From NCBI GenBank assembly GCA_029059925.1, contig JAIDVA010000148.1, forward strand, positions 1-15,784: a stretch of 15,784 bases of DNA, written 5' to 3'. The stretch's first letter is position 1; each line of letters opens with the position of its first letter. This document shows positions 7,362-13,316 of the stretch, piece after piece. The notes below the pieces were generated by a model. The model was not told the origin of the DNA. It searched no databases and was given only the letters and a program-made list of their open reading frames with translations. Source of the DNA: Eubacterium sp. GTDB lineage: Bacteria > Bacillota > Clostridia > Oscillospirales > Acutalibacteraceae. The position numbers and the translations under genes were made by a program.

Positions 7362-7664
7362 TTAAAATTCAGCGCCGCATTTCTTACAAACGCGGTTACC
7401 GTCCTTACGACCAACACGAGTTGCTTCGCCGCACTTAGGACATACTAATTGTACTTTTGATGCGTAAAGAGCTGATTCAACCTCAATAAGTCCGCCAGGT
7501 TCACCCATCTTACGAGGCTTAACGTGCTTTGTAACAACGTTTACCTTCTTAACGATAACCTTATCCTCTTTAGGACTTACAGCGATAACCTCGCCCTTAA
7601 CACCCTTTGATTTACCGCTGAGTACTAATACAGTATCACCGGTTTTTACAAACATTTTGCTCAT
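7362..7664 (-). CDS. rplX: 50S ribosomal protein L24 with C-terminal zinc ribbon
   Basis: L24 is an assembly-initiator protein that binds the 5' region of 23S rRNA near the exit tunnel. The 100-residue product has an N-terminal KOW motif (VKTGDTVLVLSGKSKGVKGE, residues 6-25) and a C-terminal four-cysteine zinc ribbon: Cys75, Cys78, Cys93 and Cys96 in CPKC-x14-CKKC. The ATG at 7664 is 9 nt from GGAGG. A nearby ATG 5 nt upstream is in another frame and stops at once, and the next in-frame ATG (codon 4) lies further from the ribosome binding site. Confidence 0.97.
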   Translation of the reverse strand: MSKMFVKTGDTVLVLSGKSKGVKGEVIAVSPKEDKVIVKKVNVVTKHVKPRKMGEPGGLIEVESALYASKVQLVCPKCGEATRVGRKDGNRVCKKCGAEF

Positions 7665-7679
7665 ATCATCGCACCTCCA

Positions 7680-8048
7680 TTAAAGTACTTCGGGAGCGAG
7701 TGAAAGGATTTTCATATAATCCTTCTCACGAAGCTCACGAGCAACAGGTCCAAAAATACGAGTGCCACGAGGAGTTTTATCCTCTTTAATAATTACGGCA
7801 GCATTCTCGTCAAAACGAATATACTGACCGTCGTCACGACGTACACCTTTAGTTGTACGAACGATGACTGCCTTAACAACTTCGCCCTTTTTAACAATAC
7901 CACCGGGAGCTGCTTTCTTTACACTTGCAACGATTACATCGCCGATATTTGCATATCTTCTGCCTGAACCGCCGAGAACTCTAATGCAAAGAAGCTCTTT
8001 AGCACCTGTGTTGTCTGCTACTTTAAGACGACTTTCTTGTTGTAACAC
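7680..8048 (-). CDS. rplN: 50S ribosomal protein L14, GTG start
   Basis: L14 lies at the subunit interface and contacts helix 44 of 16S rRNA. The proposed product is 122 residues, exactly the usual length, starting at GTG (8048) as M-LQQESRLKVADNTGAKELL. The start is chosen because AGGAGG lies 8 nt upstream; an in-frame ATG 33 nt earlier would add 11 non-conserved residues and put the ribosome binding site inside the gene. The core GGSGRRYANIGDVIVASVKK and the C-terminal FGPVARELREKDYMKILSLAPEVL match the family. It is preceded by a 96-nt structured gap. Confidence 0.96.
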   Translation of the reverse strand: MLQQESRLKVADNTGAKELLCIRVLGGSGRRYANIGDVIVASVKKAAPGGIVKKGEVVKAVIVRTTKGVRRDDGQYIRFDENAAVIIKEDKTPRGTRIFGPVARELREKDYMKILSLAPEVL

Positions 8049-8144
8049 AGCAATTTCCTCCTTCGTACTGCAAAATAACACTTTGCTAAGTTGCAGTTAT
8101 TATTTTAATTGACTAAATTATAAAAAAGCTGTAAATCGTAACGA
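8049..8144 (-). promoter_or_regulatory. rpsQ-rplN gap: possible weak internal promoter and hairpin
   Basis: The 96-nt gap lies where E. coli has the S10/spc operon boundary. On the transcribed strand it holds a perfect TATAAT at 8117-8122, but no good -35 box at 16-18 bp spacing (the best is TCGTTA, 3 of 6 matches). Further down, ACTGCAA (8091-8097) pairs with TTGCAGT (8067-8073) around a 17-nt loop, ending 7 nt before the AAGGAGG ribosome binding site of rplN. A short AATCG-TTA-CGATT palindrome directly after the rpsQ stop is followed a few bases later by six U. Promoter activity is a guess; the hairpin is clear by pairing. Confidence 0.35.
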
Positions 8145-8399
8145 TTATTTAGCTTTCTCAACGATTTCAACCACACGCCATCTCTTATCCTTGCTGTATG
8201 GGCGACATTCCATAATGAGAACCTTATCACCAACACCGCATTCGTTATTCTCGTCGTGTGCCTTGTACTTTACAGTACGGTTAACAATCTTATTGTAAAG
8301 CGGATGACGAACCTTATCCTTAATTGTTACAACAACGGTTTTGTCCATCTTGTCGCTTGTTACAATACCTACTCTTGTTTTTCTGAGGTTTCTTTCCAT
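8145..8399 (-). CDS. rpsQ: 30S ribosomal protein S17
   Basis: S17 is a primary 16S rRNA-binding protein with an OB fold. The 84-residue product begins MERNLRKTRVGIVTSDKMDK, followed by TVVVTIKDKVRHPLYNKIVN near 21-40 and then the conserved YKAHDENNECGVGDKVLIME, ending RWRVVEIVEKAK. These are the expected segments in order. The ATG has AAGGAGG about 10 nt upstream, in the 18-nt gap after rpmC. In the E. coli arrangement this is the last gene of the S10 operon. Confidence 0.98.
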   Translation of the reverse strand: MERNLRKTRVGIVTSDKMDKTVVVTIKDKVRHPLYNKIVNRTVKYKAHDENNECGVGDKVLIMECRPYSKDKRWRVVEIVEKAK

Positions 8400-8417
8400 T
8401 ATTCAGTTACCTCCTTC

Positions 8418-8621
8418 TTAAGAATTAGCATTTTCAAGTTCGATAGCTCTCTCAACTGTTTTGATACGAGCGATATCTTTCTTGACTGCTTTAATTCTCA
8501 TAGGGTTGTCGAGCTGATTGATAGCCTGCTGAAAGTGAAGGTTGAAAAGCTCTTCTTTGAGCTCTGCAAGCTTTGCTGCTCTCTGATCTGCTGAAAGAGC
8601 CTTGATTTCTGATGCTTTCAT
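8418..8621 (-). CDS. rpmC: 50S ribosomal protein L29
   Basis: L29 lies at the polypeptide exit site next to L23 and contributes to the docking site for SRP and trigger factor. The 67-residue helical product starts MKASEIKALSADQRAAKLAE and has the conserved LKEELFNLHFQQAINQLDNP stretch near 21-40, followed by IKAVKKDIARIKTVERA. The start codon shares one base with the rplP stop (TAATG), and its ribosome binding site (GGGAGG) is inside rplP, so translation is probably coupled. Confidence 0.98.
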   Translation of the reverse strand: MKASEIKALSADQRAAKLAELKEELFNLHFQQAINQLDNPMRIKAVKKDIARIKTVERAIELENANS

Positions 8622-9046
8622 TACTGCTCGCCTCCCTCTTCTTCTTTCTTAACAAACTTACATTTTACAGGAAGCTTGTTTGCTGCGAGTCTCATAGCCT
8701 CACGAGCTACTTCCTCGCTTACGCCGCCGAGTTCAAACATAACTCTGCCCGGCTTAACTACTGCTACCCAGTAGTCAACGTTACCTTTACCTTTACCCAT
8801 ACGAGTATCGGCAGGTCTTGCTGTAATAGGCTTATCAGGGAAAATCTTGATCCATACTTTACCGCCACGCTTAGTGTAACGTGTCATAGCAATACGGGCA
8901 GCTTCAATCTGTGCTGCTGTAATCCAAGCCGGCTCAGTAGTCTGAAGACCAAACTCACCATAAGTTACCTTATTACCTCTTGTAGCTGCACCGGTCATAC
9001 GGCCTCTGTGCTGCTTTCTGTGTTTTACACGCTTAGGTAAGAGCAT
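8621..9046 (-). CDS. rplP: 50S ribosomal protein L16
   Basis: L16 is a late-assembling protein that contacts A-site tRNA near the peptidyl transferase centre. The 141-residue product starts MLLPKRVKHRKQHRGRMTGA and has GEFGLQTTEPAWITAAQIEA near 31-50, WIKIFPDKPITARPADTRMG near 65-84 and GKGKGNVDYWVAVVKPGRVM near 84-103. The C-terminus is acidic-basic (KKEEEGGEQ). The ATG overlaps the rpsC stop by one base (TAATG), with a purine-rich ribosome binding site, AAGGGGGA, inside the end of rpsC. Confidence 0.98.
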   Translation of the reverse strand: MLLPKRVKHRKQHRGRMTGAATRGNKVTYGEFGLQTTEPAWITAAQIEAARIAMTRYTKRGGKVWIKIFPDKPITARPADTRMGKGKGNVDYWVAVVKPGRVMFELGGVSEEVAREAMRLAANKLPVKCKFVKKEEEGGEQ

Positions 9047-9738
9047 TATCTTTTTCCCCCTTCCTTACGATTTGATCTCTTCTTATTCTTATTACGAGAT
9101 TCATGGAGAACTTCGCCCTGATAAATCCAGGTCTTAACACCGATTCTGCCATAAGTTGTCTTTGCCTCAGCAAAGCCGTAATCGATGTCAGCACGAAGTG
9201 TCTGAAGAGGAATTGTACCCTCTTTATAAGTCTCAGAACGAGCGATTTCTGCACCGCCGATTCTGCCTGAAACCATAATCTTAATACCACGAGCGCCAAG
9301 TCTCATTGTATTTCTGATAGCACCCTTAACAGCTCTTCTGAAAGATACACGTCTCTCAAGCTGCTGAGCAATGCTCTGTGCTACGAGTGTTGCATCAAGG
9401 TCAGGCTGCTTAATCTCAACAATGTTGATGAATACTTCGTTAGCATTCTTGCCTAACTTCTTTGCACAGATAGCCTTGAGCTTTTCAATTTCAGCACCCT
9501 GCTTACCGATAACCATACCCGGCTTTGCGCAGTGGATGTTGATTCTTACTCTCTTAGCATCTCTTTCGATTTCTACCTTTGGAACACCTGCACCGTAAAG
9601 AGTGTCAAGGAGATACTTACGAAGATTGTAATCTTCTACAAGTGTATCGCCGAACTCACCCTTCTTTGCATACCAGCGAGAGTCCCAGTTCTTAATAACG
9701 CCGATTCTTAAACCGGTTGGATTACATTTCTGTCCCAT
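9046..9738 (-). CDS. rpsC: 30S ribosomal protein S3
   Basis: S3 lies at the mRNA entry channel and, with S4 and S5, forms the ribosomal helicase site. The 230-residue product begins MGQKCNPTGLRIGVIKNWDS and has a type II KH domain with the GKQG loop at residues 78-81. The C-terminal domain carries GAIRNTMRLGARGIKIMVSG and GRIGGAEIARSETYKEGTIP, followed by a Lys/Arg-rich tail. The ATG has GAGGAGG about 9 nt upstream, 18 nt after rplV. The 3' end overlaps rplP by one base. Confidence 0.98.
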   Translation of the reverse strand: MGQKCNPTGLRIGVIKNWDSRWYAKKGEFGDTLVEDYNLRKYLLDTLYGAGVPKVEIERDAKRVRINIHCAKPGMVIGKQGAEIEKLKAICAKKLGKNANEVFINIVEIKQPDLDATLVAQSIAQQLERRVSFRRAVKGAIRNTMRLGARGIKIMVSGRIGGAEIARSETYKEGTIPLQTLRADIDYGFAEAKTTYGRIGVKTWIYQGEVLHESRNKNKKRSNRKEGGKR

Positions 9739-9756
9739 TTAACTTTACCTCCTCGC

Positions 9757-10095
9757 TTAGTCTTCCATTTCCTTAACGGTAATGGTGATGTGTGATGTTC
9801 TCTTATTGATTCTGAAAGCTCTGCCCTGCGCTCTAGCCTGGATTCTCTTAAGAGTAGGACCAGGAGTTGCATTGCAGTAGCTTACTACTAATCTTGATAC
9901 GTCCATATTGTTATTGTTCTCAGCGTTTGCCATTGCTGACTTAAGAACCTTCATAACAGGCTCACAAGCAGCTTTTGGTGTGTACTGAAGAATAGCCATA
10001 GCCTTGTCAGCAGGCTGATTTCTGATAAGATCAAGAACAATCTGCACCTTTCGAGGAGAGATACGGACATATGTTGCTTTTGCTGTTGCTTCCAT
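9757..10095 (-). CDS. rplV: 50S ribosomal protein L22
   Basis: L22 has a globular domain on the ribosome surface and a long beta-hairpin lining the exit tunnel, where changes can give macrolide resistance. The 112-residue product has ATYVRISPRKVQIVLDLIRN near 7-26, LKSAMANAENNNNMDVSRLV near 51-70, and the hairpin segment GPTLKRIQARAQGRAFRINK near 79-98, which looks intact, followed by RTSHITI. The start ATG has AAAGGAG about 7 nt upstream, just after rpsS. Confidence 0.98.
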   Translation of the reverse strand: MEATAKATYVRISPRKVQIVLDLIRNQPADKAMAILQYTPKAACEPVMKVLKSAMANAENNNNMDVSRLVVSYCNATPGPTLKRIQARAQGRAFRINKRTSHITITVKEMED

Positions 10096-10112
10096 AATAA
10101 TTCTCCTTTCGA

Positions 10113-10385
10113 TTACTTAGATGTCTTTGAGCCAGCGTGGCCTCTGAATGTTCTTGTTGGTGCAAACTCACCAAGCTTGTGTCCAACCATATCCTCTGTA
10201 ACATATACAGGAACATGCTTTCTTCCATCATGAACAGCAAATGTGTGTCCTACGAATTCAGGGAAGATTGTTGAACTTCTTGACCAGGTCTTGATAACCT
10301 GCTTGTCACCTGCAGCATTAAGTGCCTCAACCTTTTTGTAAAGACTTTCTTCGACAAAAGGTCCTTTTTTAGTACTTCTACTCAT
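10113..10385 (-). CDS. rpsS: 30S ribosomal protein S19
   Basis: S19 lies in the small-subunit head, where it pairs with S13 and contacts the large subunit. The 90-residue product begins MSRSTKKGPFVEESLYKKVE and has the signature IKTWSRSSTIFPEFVGHTFA near 36-55. The C-terminal part, VHDGRKHVPVYVTEDMVGHK followed by LGEFAPTRTFRGHAG, is typical. The ATG has AAAGGAG about 7 nt upstream, 20 nt after rplB. Confidence 0.98.
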   Translation of the reverse strand: MSRSTKKGPFVEESLYKKVEALNAAGDKQVIKTWSRSSTIFPEFVGHTFAVHDGRKHVPVYVTEDMVGHKLGEFAPTRTFRGHAGSKTSK

Positions 10386-10405
10386 ATTAATCTTCTCCTT
10401 TCTTC

Positions 10406-11239
10406 TTATTTACCGTTACGACGGCGAACGATCATCTTGTTAGATGCCTTCTTCTTATTACGTGTCTTATAACCAAGAGCAGGCTTGCCCCAAGGAGTGC
10501 AAGGACCCGGACGGCCGATAGGTGATTTACCTTCACCACCACCGTGAGGGTGGTCATTCGGGTTCATAACAGAACCACGTACTGTTGGTCTCCATCCCAT
10601 GTTGCGCTTACGACCGGCCTTACCAATCTTAACATTAGCATGGTCAGTGTTGCCAACAACACCAACGGTTGCCATACAATCTCTTGGTACATTTCTAAGC
10701 TCGCCTGATGGGAGTCTGAGAAGTGCATATGCACCCTCGAGAGCCATAAGCTGAGCACTGTTACCAGCTGAACGAGCAAGCTGAGCACCGTTGCCCGGAT
10801 AAAGCTCAACGTTGTGTACGATTGTACCAACAGGCATATCCTTAAGAGCAAGAGCATTACCTGCTACGATATCTGCGTTAGGACCTGCCATTACAGTGTC
10901 GCCAACTTTAAGGCCTTCAGGAGCTGTGATATAGCTCTTTACGCCATCTTCATACTGAATAAGAGCGATGTGTGCACTTCTGTTTGGATCATACTCGATT
11001 GTCTTAACAGTTGCAGGTACATCAAACTTATTTCTCTTGAAGTCGATAATACGATACTTTCTTCTGTTTCCGCCACCACGATGACGAACTGTTATTCTAC
11101 CATATGAGTTACGGCCTGACTTTTTGCTGAGTGGCTCAAGCAATGATCTTTCAGGAGCAACCTTTGAAAGTGAAGAATAATCAGTTACTGACATATTTCT
11201 TCTTGAAGGAGTGGTTGGCTTATAATTCTTAATTGCCAT
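10406..11239 (-). CDS. rplB: 50S ribosomal protein L2
   Basis: L2 is one of the most conserved ribosomal proteins. It binds 23S rRNA near the peptidyl transferase centre and is required for subunit association. The 277-residue product starts MAIKNYKPTTPSRRNMSVTD and carries the conserved ITVRHRGGGNRRKYRIIDFK in the N-terminal OB part. The C-terminal MNPNDHPHGGGEGKSPIGRP loop contains the essential histidine. The ATG at 11239 is chosen over a GTG 42 nt upstream because AAAGGAG lies 8 nt before it and because homologues start here. It is preceded by a 134-nt structured gap. Confidence 0.98.
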   Translation of the reverse strand: MAIKNYKPTTPSRRNMSVTDYSSLSKVAPERSLLEPLSKKSGRNSYGRITVRHRGGGNRRKYRIIDFKRNKFDVPATVKTIEYDPNRSAHIALIQYEDGVKSYITAPEGLKVGDTVMAGPNADIVAGNALALKDMPVGTIVHNVELYPGNGAQLARSAGNSAQLMALEGAYALLRLPSGELRNVPRDCMATVGVVGNTDHANVKIGKAGRKRNMGWRPTVRGSVMNPNDHPHGGGEGKSPIGRPGPCTPWGKPALGYKTRNKKKASNKMIVRRRNGK

Positions 11240-11373
11240 TATTTTTTCTCCTTTCCGGATAACTTTGCGAAAGGATGGCACCTTTCATACCTCATCATCC
11301 GAAATCATTTTGTTGCTTTATCGGAGCGATATGTAACCGCTCCCTACTATTTATATAATAGGTATAGATGCGA
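11240..11373 (-). promoter_or_regulatory. Structured rplW-rplB intergenic RNA
   Basis: This 134-nt gap is much longer than its neighbours (mostly under 40 nt). On the transcribed strand it can form three elements. The first is GGAGCG/CGCUCC (11338-11343 with 11323-11328) around a 9-nt loop. The second is an outer stem, UUUCGGAU/AUCCGGAA with one U-G pair (11297-11304 with 11253-11260). The third, nested inside it, is a perfect GAAAGG/CCUUUC hairpin (11269-11286). The outer stem overlaps two bases of the rplB ribosome binding site at 11248-11254, so it could modulate L2 translation. There is no U-tract and no convincing promoter. The pairings are directly visible; the function is inferred. Confidence 0.5.
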
Positions 11374-11670
11374 TTACATCATATCGTTGAAGAATTCGAT
11401 TTCCTTTGAATCCTCAGTAAGAGTAACGATAGCCTTTTTCCAAGATGGAGTGTAGCCAACGTTCATACCCTGACGACGCTTGCGACCGCGAACATTAATT
11501 GTGTTAACCTTAGCAACCTCTGTGCCTGGGAAAACAGTCTCGATAGCCTTAGCGATTTCGATTTTGTTAGCATCCTTTGCAACCTTGAAGGTATACTTCT
11601 TAACCATAATGCCCATCATTGATTCCTCAGTGATAATAGGCTTAAGGATAATATCCTGAGCTGTTTTCAT
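11374..11670 (-). CDS. rplW: 50S ribosomal protein L23
   Basis: L23 forms the main docking site for trigger factor and SRP at the exit tunnel. The 98-residue product starts MKTAQDIILKPIITEESMMG, continues KYTFKVAKDANKIEIAKAIE, and carries the RNA-binding loop NVRGRKRRQGMNVGYTPSWK near 59-78. The TAATG overlap with rplD means the two are probably translated in a coupled way. The ribosome binding site (GAGG) lies within the 3' end of rplD. The ending (EIEFFNDMM) is ordinary. Confidence 0.98.
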   Translation of the reverse strand: MKTAQDIILKPIITEESMMGIMVKKYTFKVAKDANKIEIAKAIETVFPGTEVAKVNTINVRGRKRRQGMNVGYTPSWKKAIVTLTEDSKEIEFFNDMM

Positions 11671-12293
11671 TATGCATATACCTCCTCAATTTTCTTAGCT
11701 GCATCCTTGAGAACTACGAATGAGTCACAGTTGAGAATATCATAAACACAAAGTGTGTTAACTGTAACAACCTTTACGCCCTCAATGTTACGAGCACTCT
11801 TGTAAATTTTCTCATCGCTCTCTGCTGTAACGATAAGAGTTTTCTTAGCTGTCTTAAGCTTTGAAAGCATCTCAACAACAGCCTTAGTCTTGATTGTCTC
11901 AAGCTCAACCTTGTTGATTACCATCATTTCTTCAGCAGCAACCTTAGTTGAAAGTGCAGACTTCATAGCAAGTCTCTTAACCTTCTTGTTAAGGTTTACC
12001 TTATACTTTCTTGGCTTTGGACCAAGAGCAATACCACCGTGTGTCCACTGTGGGCTGCGAGTTGAACCCTGACGAGCACGACCTGTGCCCTTCTGTCTCC
12101 AAGGCTTTGCACCGCCACCGCTTACTTCTGAACGAGTGAGAGTTGACTGTGTGCCCTGACGCTGATTAGCAAGATAGCTAACAACTGCAAGATGCATTGC
12201 TGATGTGTTTGGCTCGATAGCGAAAACTGAATCAGCAAGTTCCATTTTTGAAGTTTTCTTACCTTCCTGGTTATAAACCTGAACCTGTGCCAT
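11670..12293 (-). CDS. rplD: 50S ribosomal protein L4
   Basis: L4 binds 23S rRNA domain I and reaches into the exit tunnel with a long loop. In E. coli it is also the autogenous repressor of the S10 operon, through the mRNA leader. The 207-residue product contains the loop region SGGGAKPWRQKGTGRARQGS near 58-77, then TRSPQWTHGGIALGPKPRKY near 78-97. Both parts of the fold look complete. The ATG has AAAGGAG about 9 nt upstream. It is a plausible regulator of the attenuator-like structure upstream of rpsJ, but that link is inference. Confidence 0.98.
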   Translation of the reverse strand: MAQVQVYNQEGKKTSKMELADSVFAIEPNTSAMHLAVVSYLANQRQGTQSTLTRSEVSGGGAKPWRQKGTGRARQGSTRSPQWTHGGIALGPKPRKYKVNLNKKVKRLAMKSALSTKVAAEEMMVINKVELETIKTKAVVEMLSKLKTAKKTLIVTAESDEKIYKSARNIEGVKVVTVNTLCVYDILNCDSFVVLKDAAKKIEEVYA

Positions 12294-12310
12294 TTTTATC
12301 TCTCCTTTCG

Positions 12311-12943
12311 TTAAGCTTTAACTGCGTCTGCGATAACAACAATTCCGCCCTTAGGACCCGGAATTGCGCCCTTGATTGCGATAAGATTGTTTTCTGCATC
12401 AATCTTAGCAACCTTAAGGTTCTGAACTGTTACTGTTTCGTGACCGTAGTGACCTGCCATCTTCTTGCCCTTGAATACTCTTGAAGGGCTTGAACAAGCA
12501 CCGAGTGAACCTGCGTGACGGTGGTTAGGACCTGTACCGTGTGTCATTCTGAGTCTTGCGAAGTTCCAGCGCTTGATTGCACCGGCTGTTCCGTGACCCT
12601 TGCTTGTTCCCTTAACATCTACAGTTTCGCCAACCTCAAAAATGTCAGCCTTAAGGATGTTGCCAACCTCAATACCTTCGATGCTGTCAAGACGGAATTC
12701 TTTAAGTGTTTTCTTTGGAGCAACGTCTGCCTTGTCGAAATGACCCTTCATTGGCTTGTTTACACGTGATACCTTAACATCACCAAAGCCAACCTGAACA
12801 GCCTCATAGCCATCGTTGTCCATTGTCTTAATCTGAGTAACTGTGCATGGACCAGCTTCAACTACTGTAACAGGAATTACTTTTCCGTTTTCGTCGAAAA
12901 TCTGAGTCATACCAATCTTCTTGCCGATAAGACCTTTTTTCAT
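12311..12943 (-). CDS. rplC: 50S ribosomal protein L3
   Basis: L3 is an early assembly protein that reaches towards the peptidyl transferase centre. The 210-residue product starts MKKGLIGKKIGMTQIFDENG and has VKGTSKGHGTAGAIKRWNFA near 110-129 and SSPSRVFKGKKMAGHYGHET near 151-170. Around residue 150, where E. coli L3 has the methylated glutamine, this protein reads GACSSP; that is common for Firmicutes, as far as I recall. AGGAGG lies 9 nt before the ATG. The 58-nt gap after rpsJ contains a small GNRA-type hairpin. Confidence 0.98.
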   Translation of the reverse strand: MKKGLIGKKIGMTQIFDENGKVIPVTVVEAGPCTVTQIKTMDNDGYEAVQVGFGDVKVSRVNKPMKGHFDKADVAPKKTLKEFRLDSIEGIEVGNILKADIFEVGETVDVKGTSKGHGTAGAIKRWNFARLRMTHGTGPNHRHAGSLGACSSPSRVFKGKKMAGHYGHETVTVQNLKVAKIDAENNLIAIKGAIPGPKGGIVVIADAVKA

Positions 12944-12969
12944 AGTGTATTTCCTCCTTTTGGTTATTG

Positions 12970-12985
12970 GTTGAGTTTCCCCAAC
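12970..12985 (-). other. Small GAAA-tetraloop hairpin between rpsJ and rplC
   Basis: On the transcribed strand GUUGGG pairs with CUCAAC around a GAAA tetraloop: six pairs, one of them G-U. The wobble pairs only on the minus-strand RNA, which favours this strand. It lies between the rpsJ stop and the rplC ribosome binding site and has no U-tract. It could be a stability element or have no function. Confidence 0.35.
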
Positions 12986-13001
12986 ATGACCTCAGCTGCG
13001 A

Positions 13002-13316
13002 TTAGAGCTTAATTTCAATCTCTACGCCGGCTGGGAGCTCAAGACTTGTCAAAGCTTCAACAGTTTTGTTTGAAGGTCTGAGAATGTCGATGAGTCTTTT
13101 GTGTGTTCTTTGCTCGAATTGCTCACGGCTGTCCTTGTACTTATGAACAGCTCTGAGGATTGTTACTTTCTCAACTTCTGTAGGAAGTGGAATAGGACCG
13201 CTAACCTGTGCGCCTGTTCTCTTTGCAGTTTCAACAATCTTCTCAGCAGCCTGATCAACAAGACTGTGATCATAGCCCTTAAGTCTGATTCGAATCTTAA
13301 CCTTACTTGCTGCCAT
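13002..13316 (-). CDS. rpsJ: 30S ribosomal protein S10 (NusE)
   Basis: S10 lies in the small-subunit head and, as NusE, also partners NusB in transcription antitermination. The 104-residue product begins MAASKVKIRIRLKGYDHSLV, continues DQAAEKIVETAKRTGAQVSG, and has the PIPLPTE loop at 41-47 and KYKDSREQFEQRTHKRLIDI near 64-83. The ATG at 13316 has AGGAGG 7 nt upstream; an in-frame GTG 48 nt earlier lacks a ribosome binding site and would place this one inside the gene. It is the first gene of the cluster, behind a strong promoter and a long leader. Confidence 0.98.
   Translation of the reverse strand: MAASKVKIRIRLKGYDHSLVDQAAEKIVETAKRTGAQVSGPIPLPTEVEKVTILRAVHKYKDSREQFEQRTHKRLIDILRPSNKTVEALTSLELPAGVEIEIKL

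Noticed and set aside
8612..9040. A 142-residue open frame on the plus strand, with several others of 60-112 residues across the cluster
   Set aside because: These lie opposite well-recognised ribosomal protein genes, have no ribosome binding site of the type used by every real gene here, and show no recognisable domain. They are shadows of the coding strand.
11240..11281. A 14-residue N-terminal extension of L2 starting at GTG
   Set aside because: The extension is not conserved in L2, its start lacks a ribosome binding site, and a strong one lies before the internal ATG at 11239.
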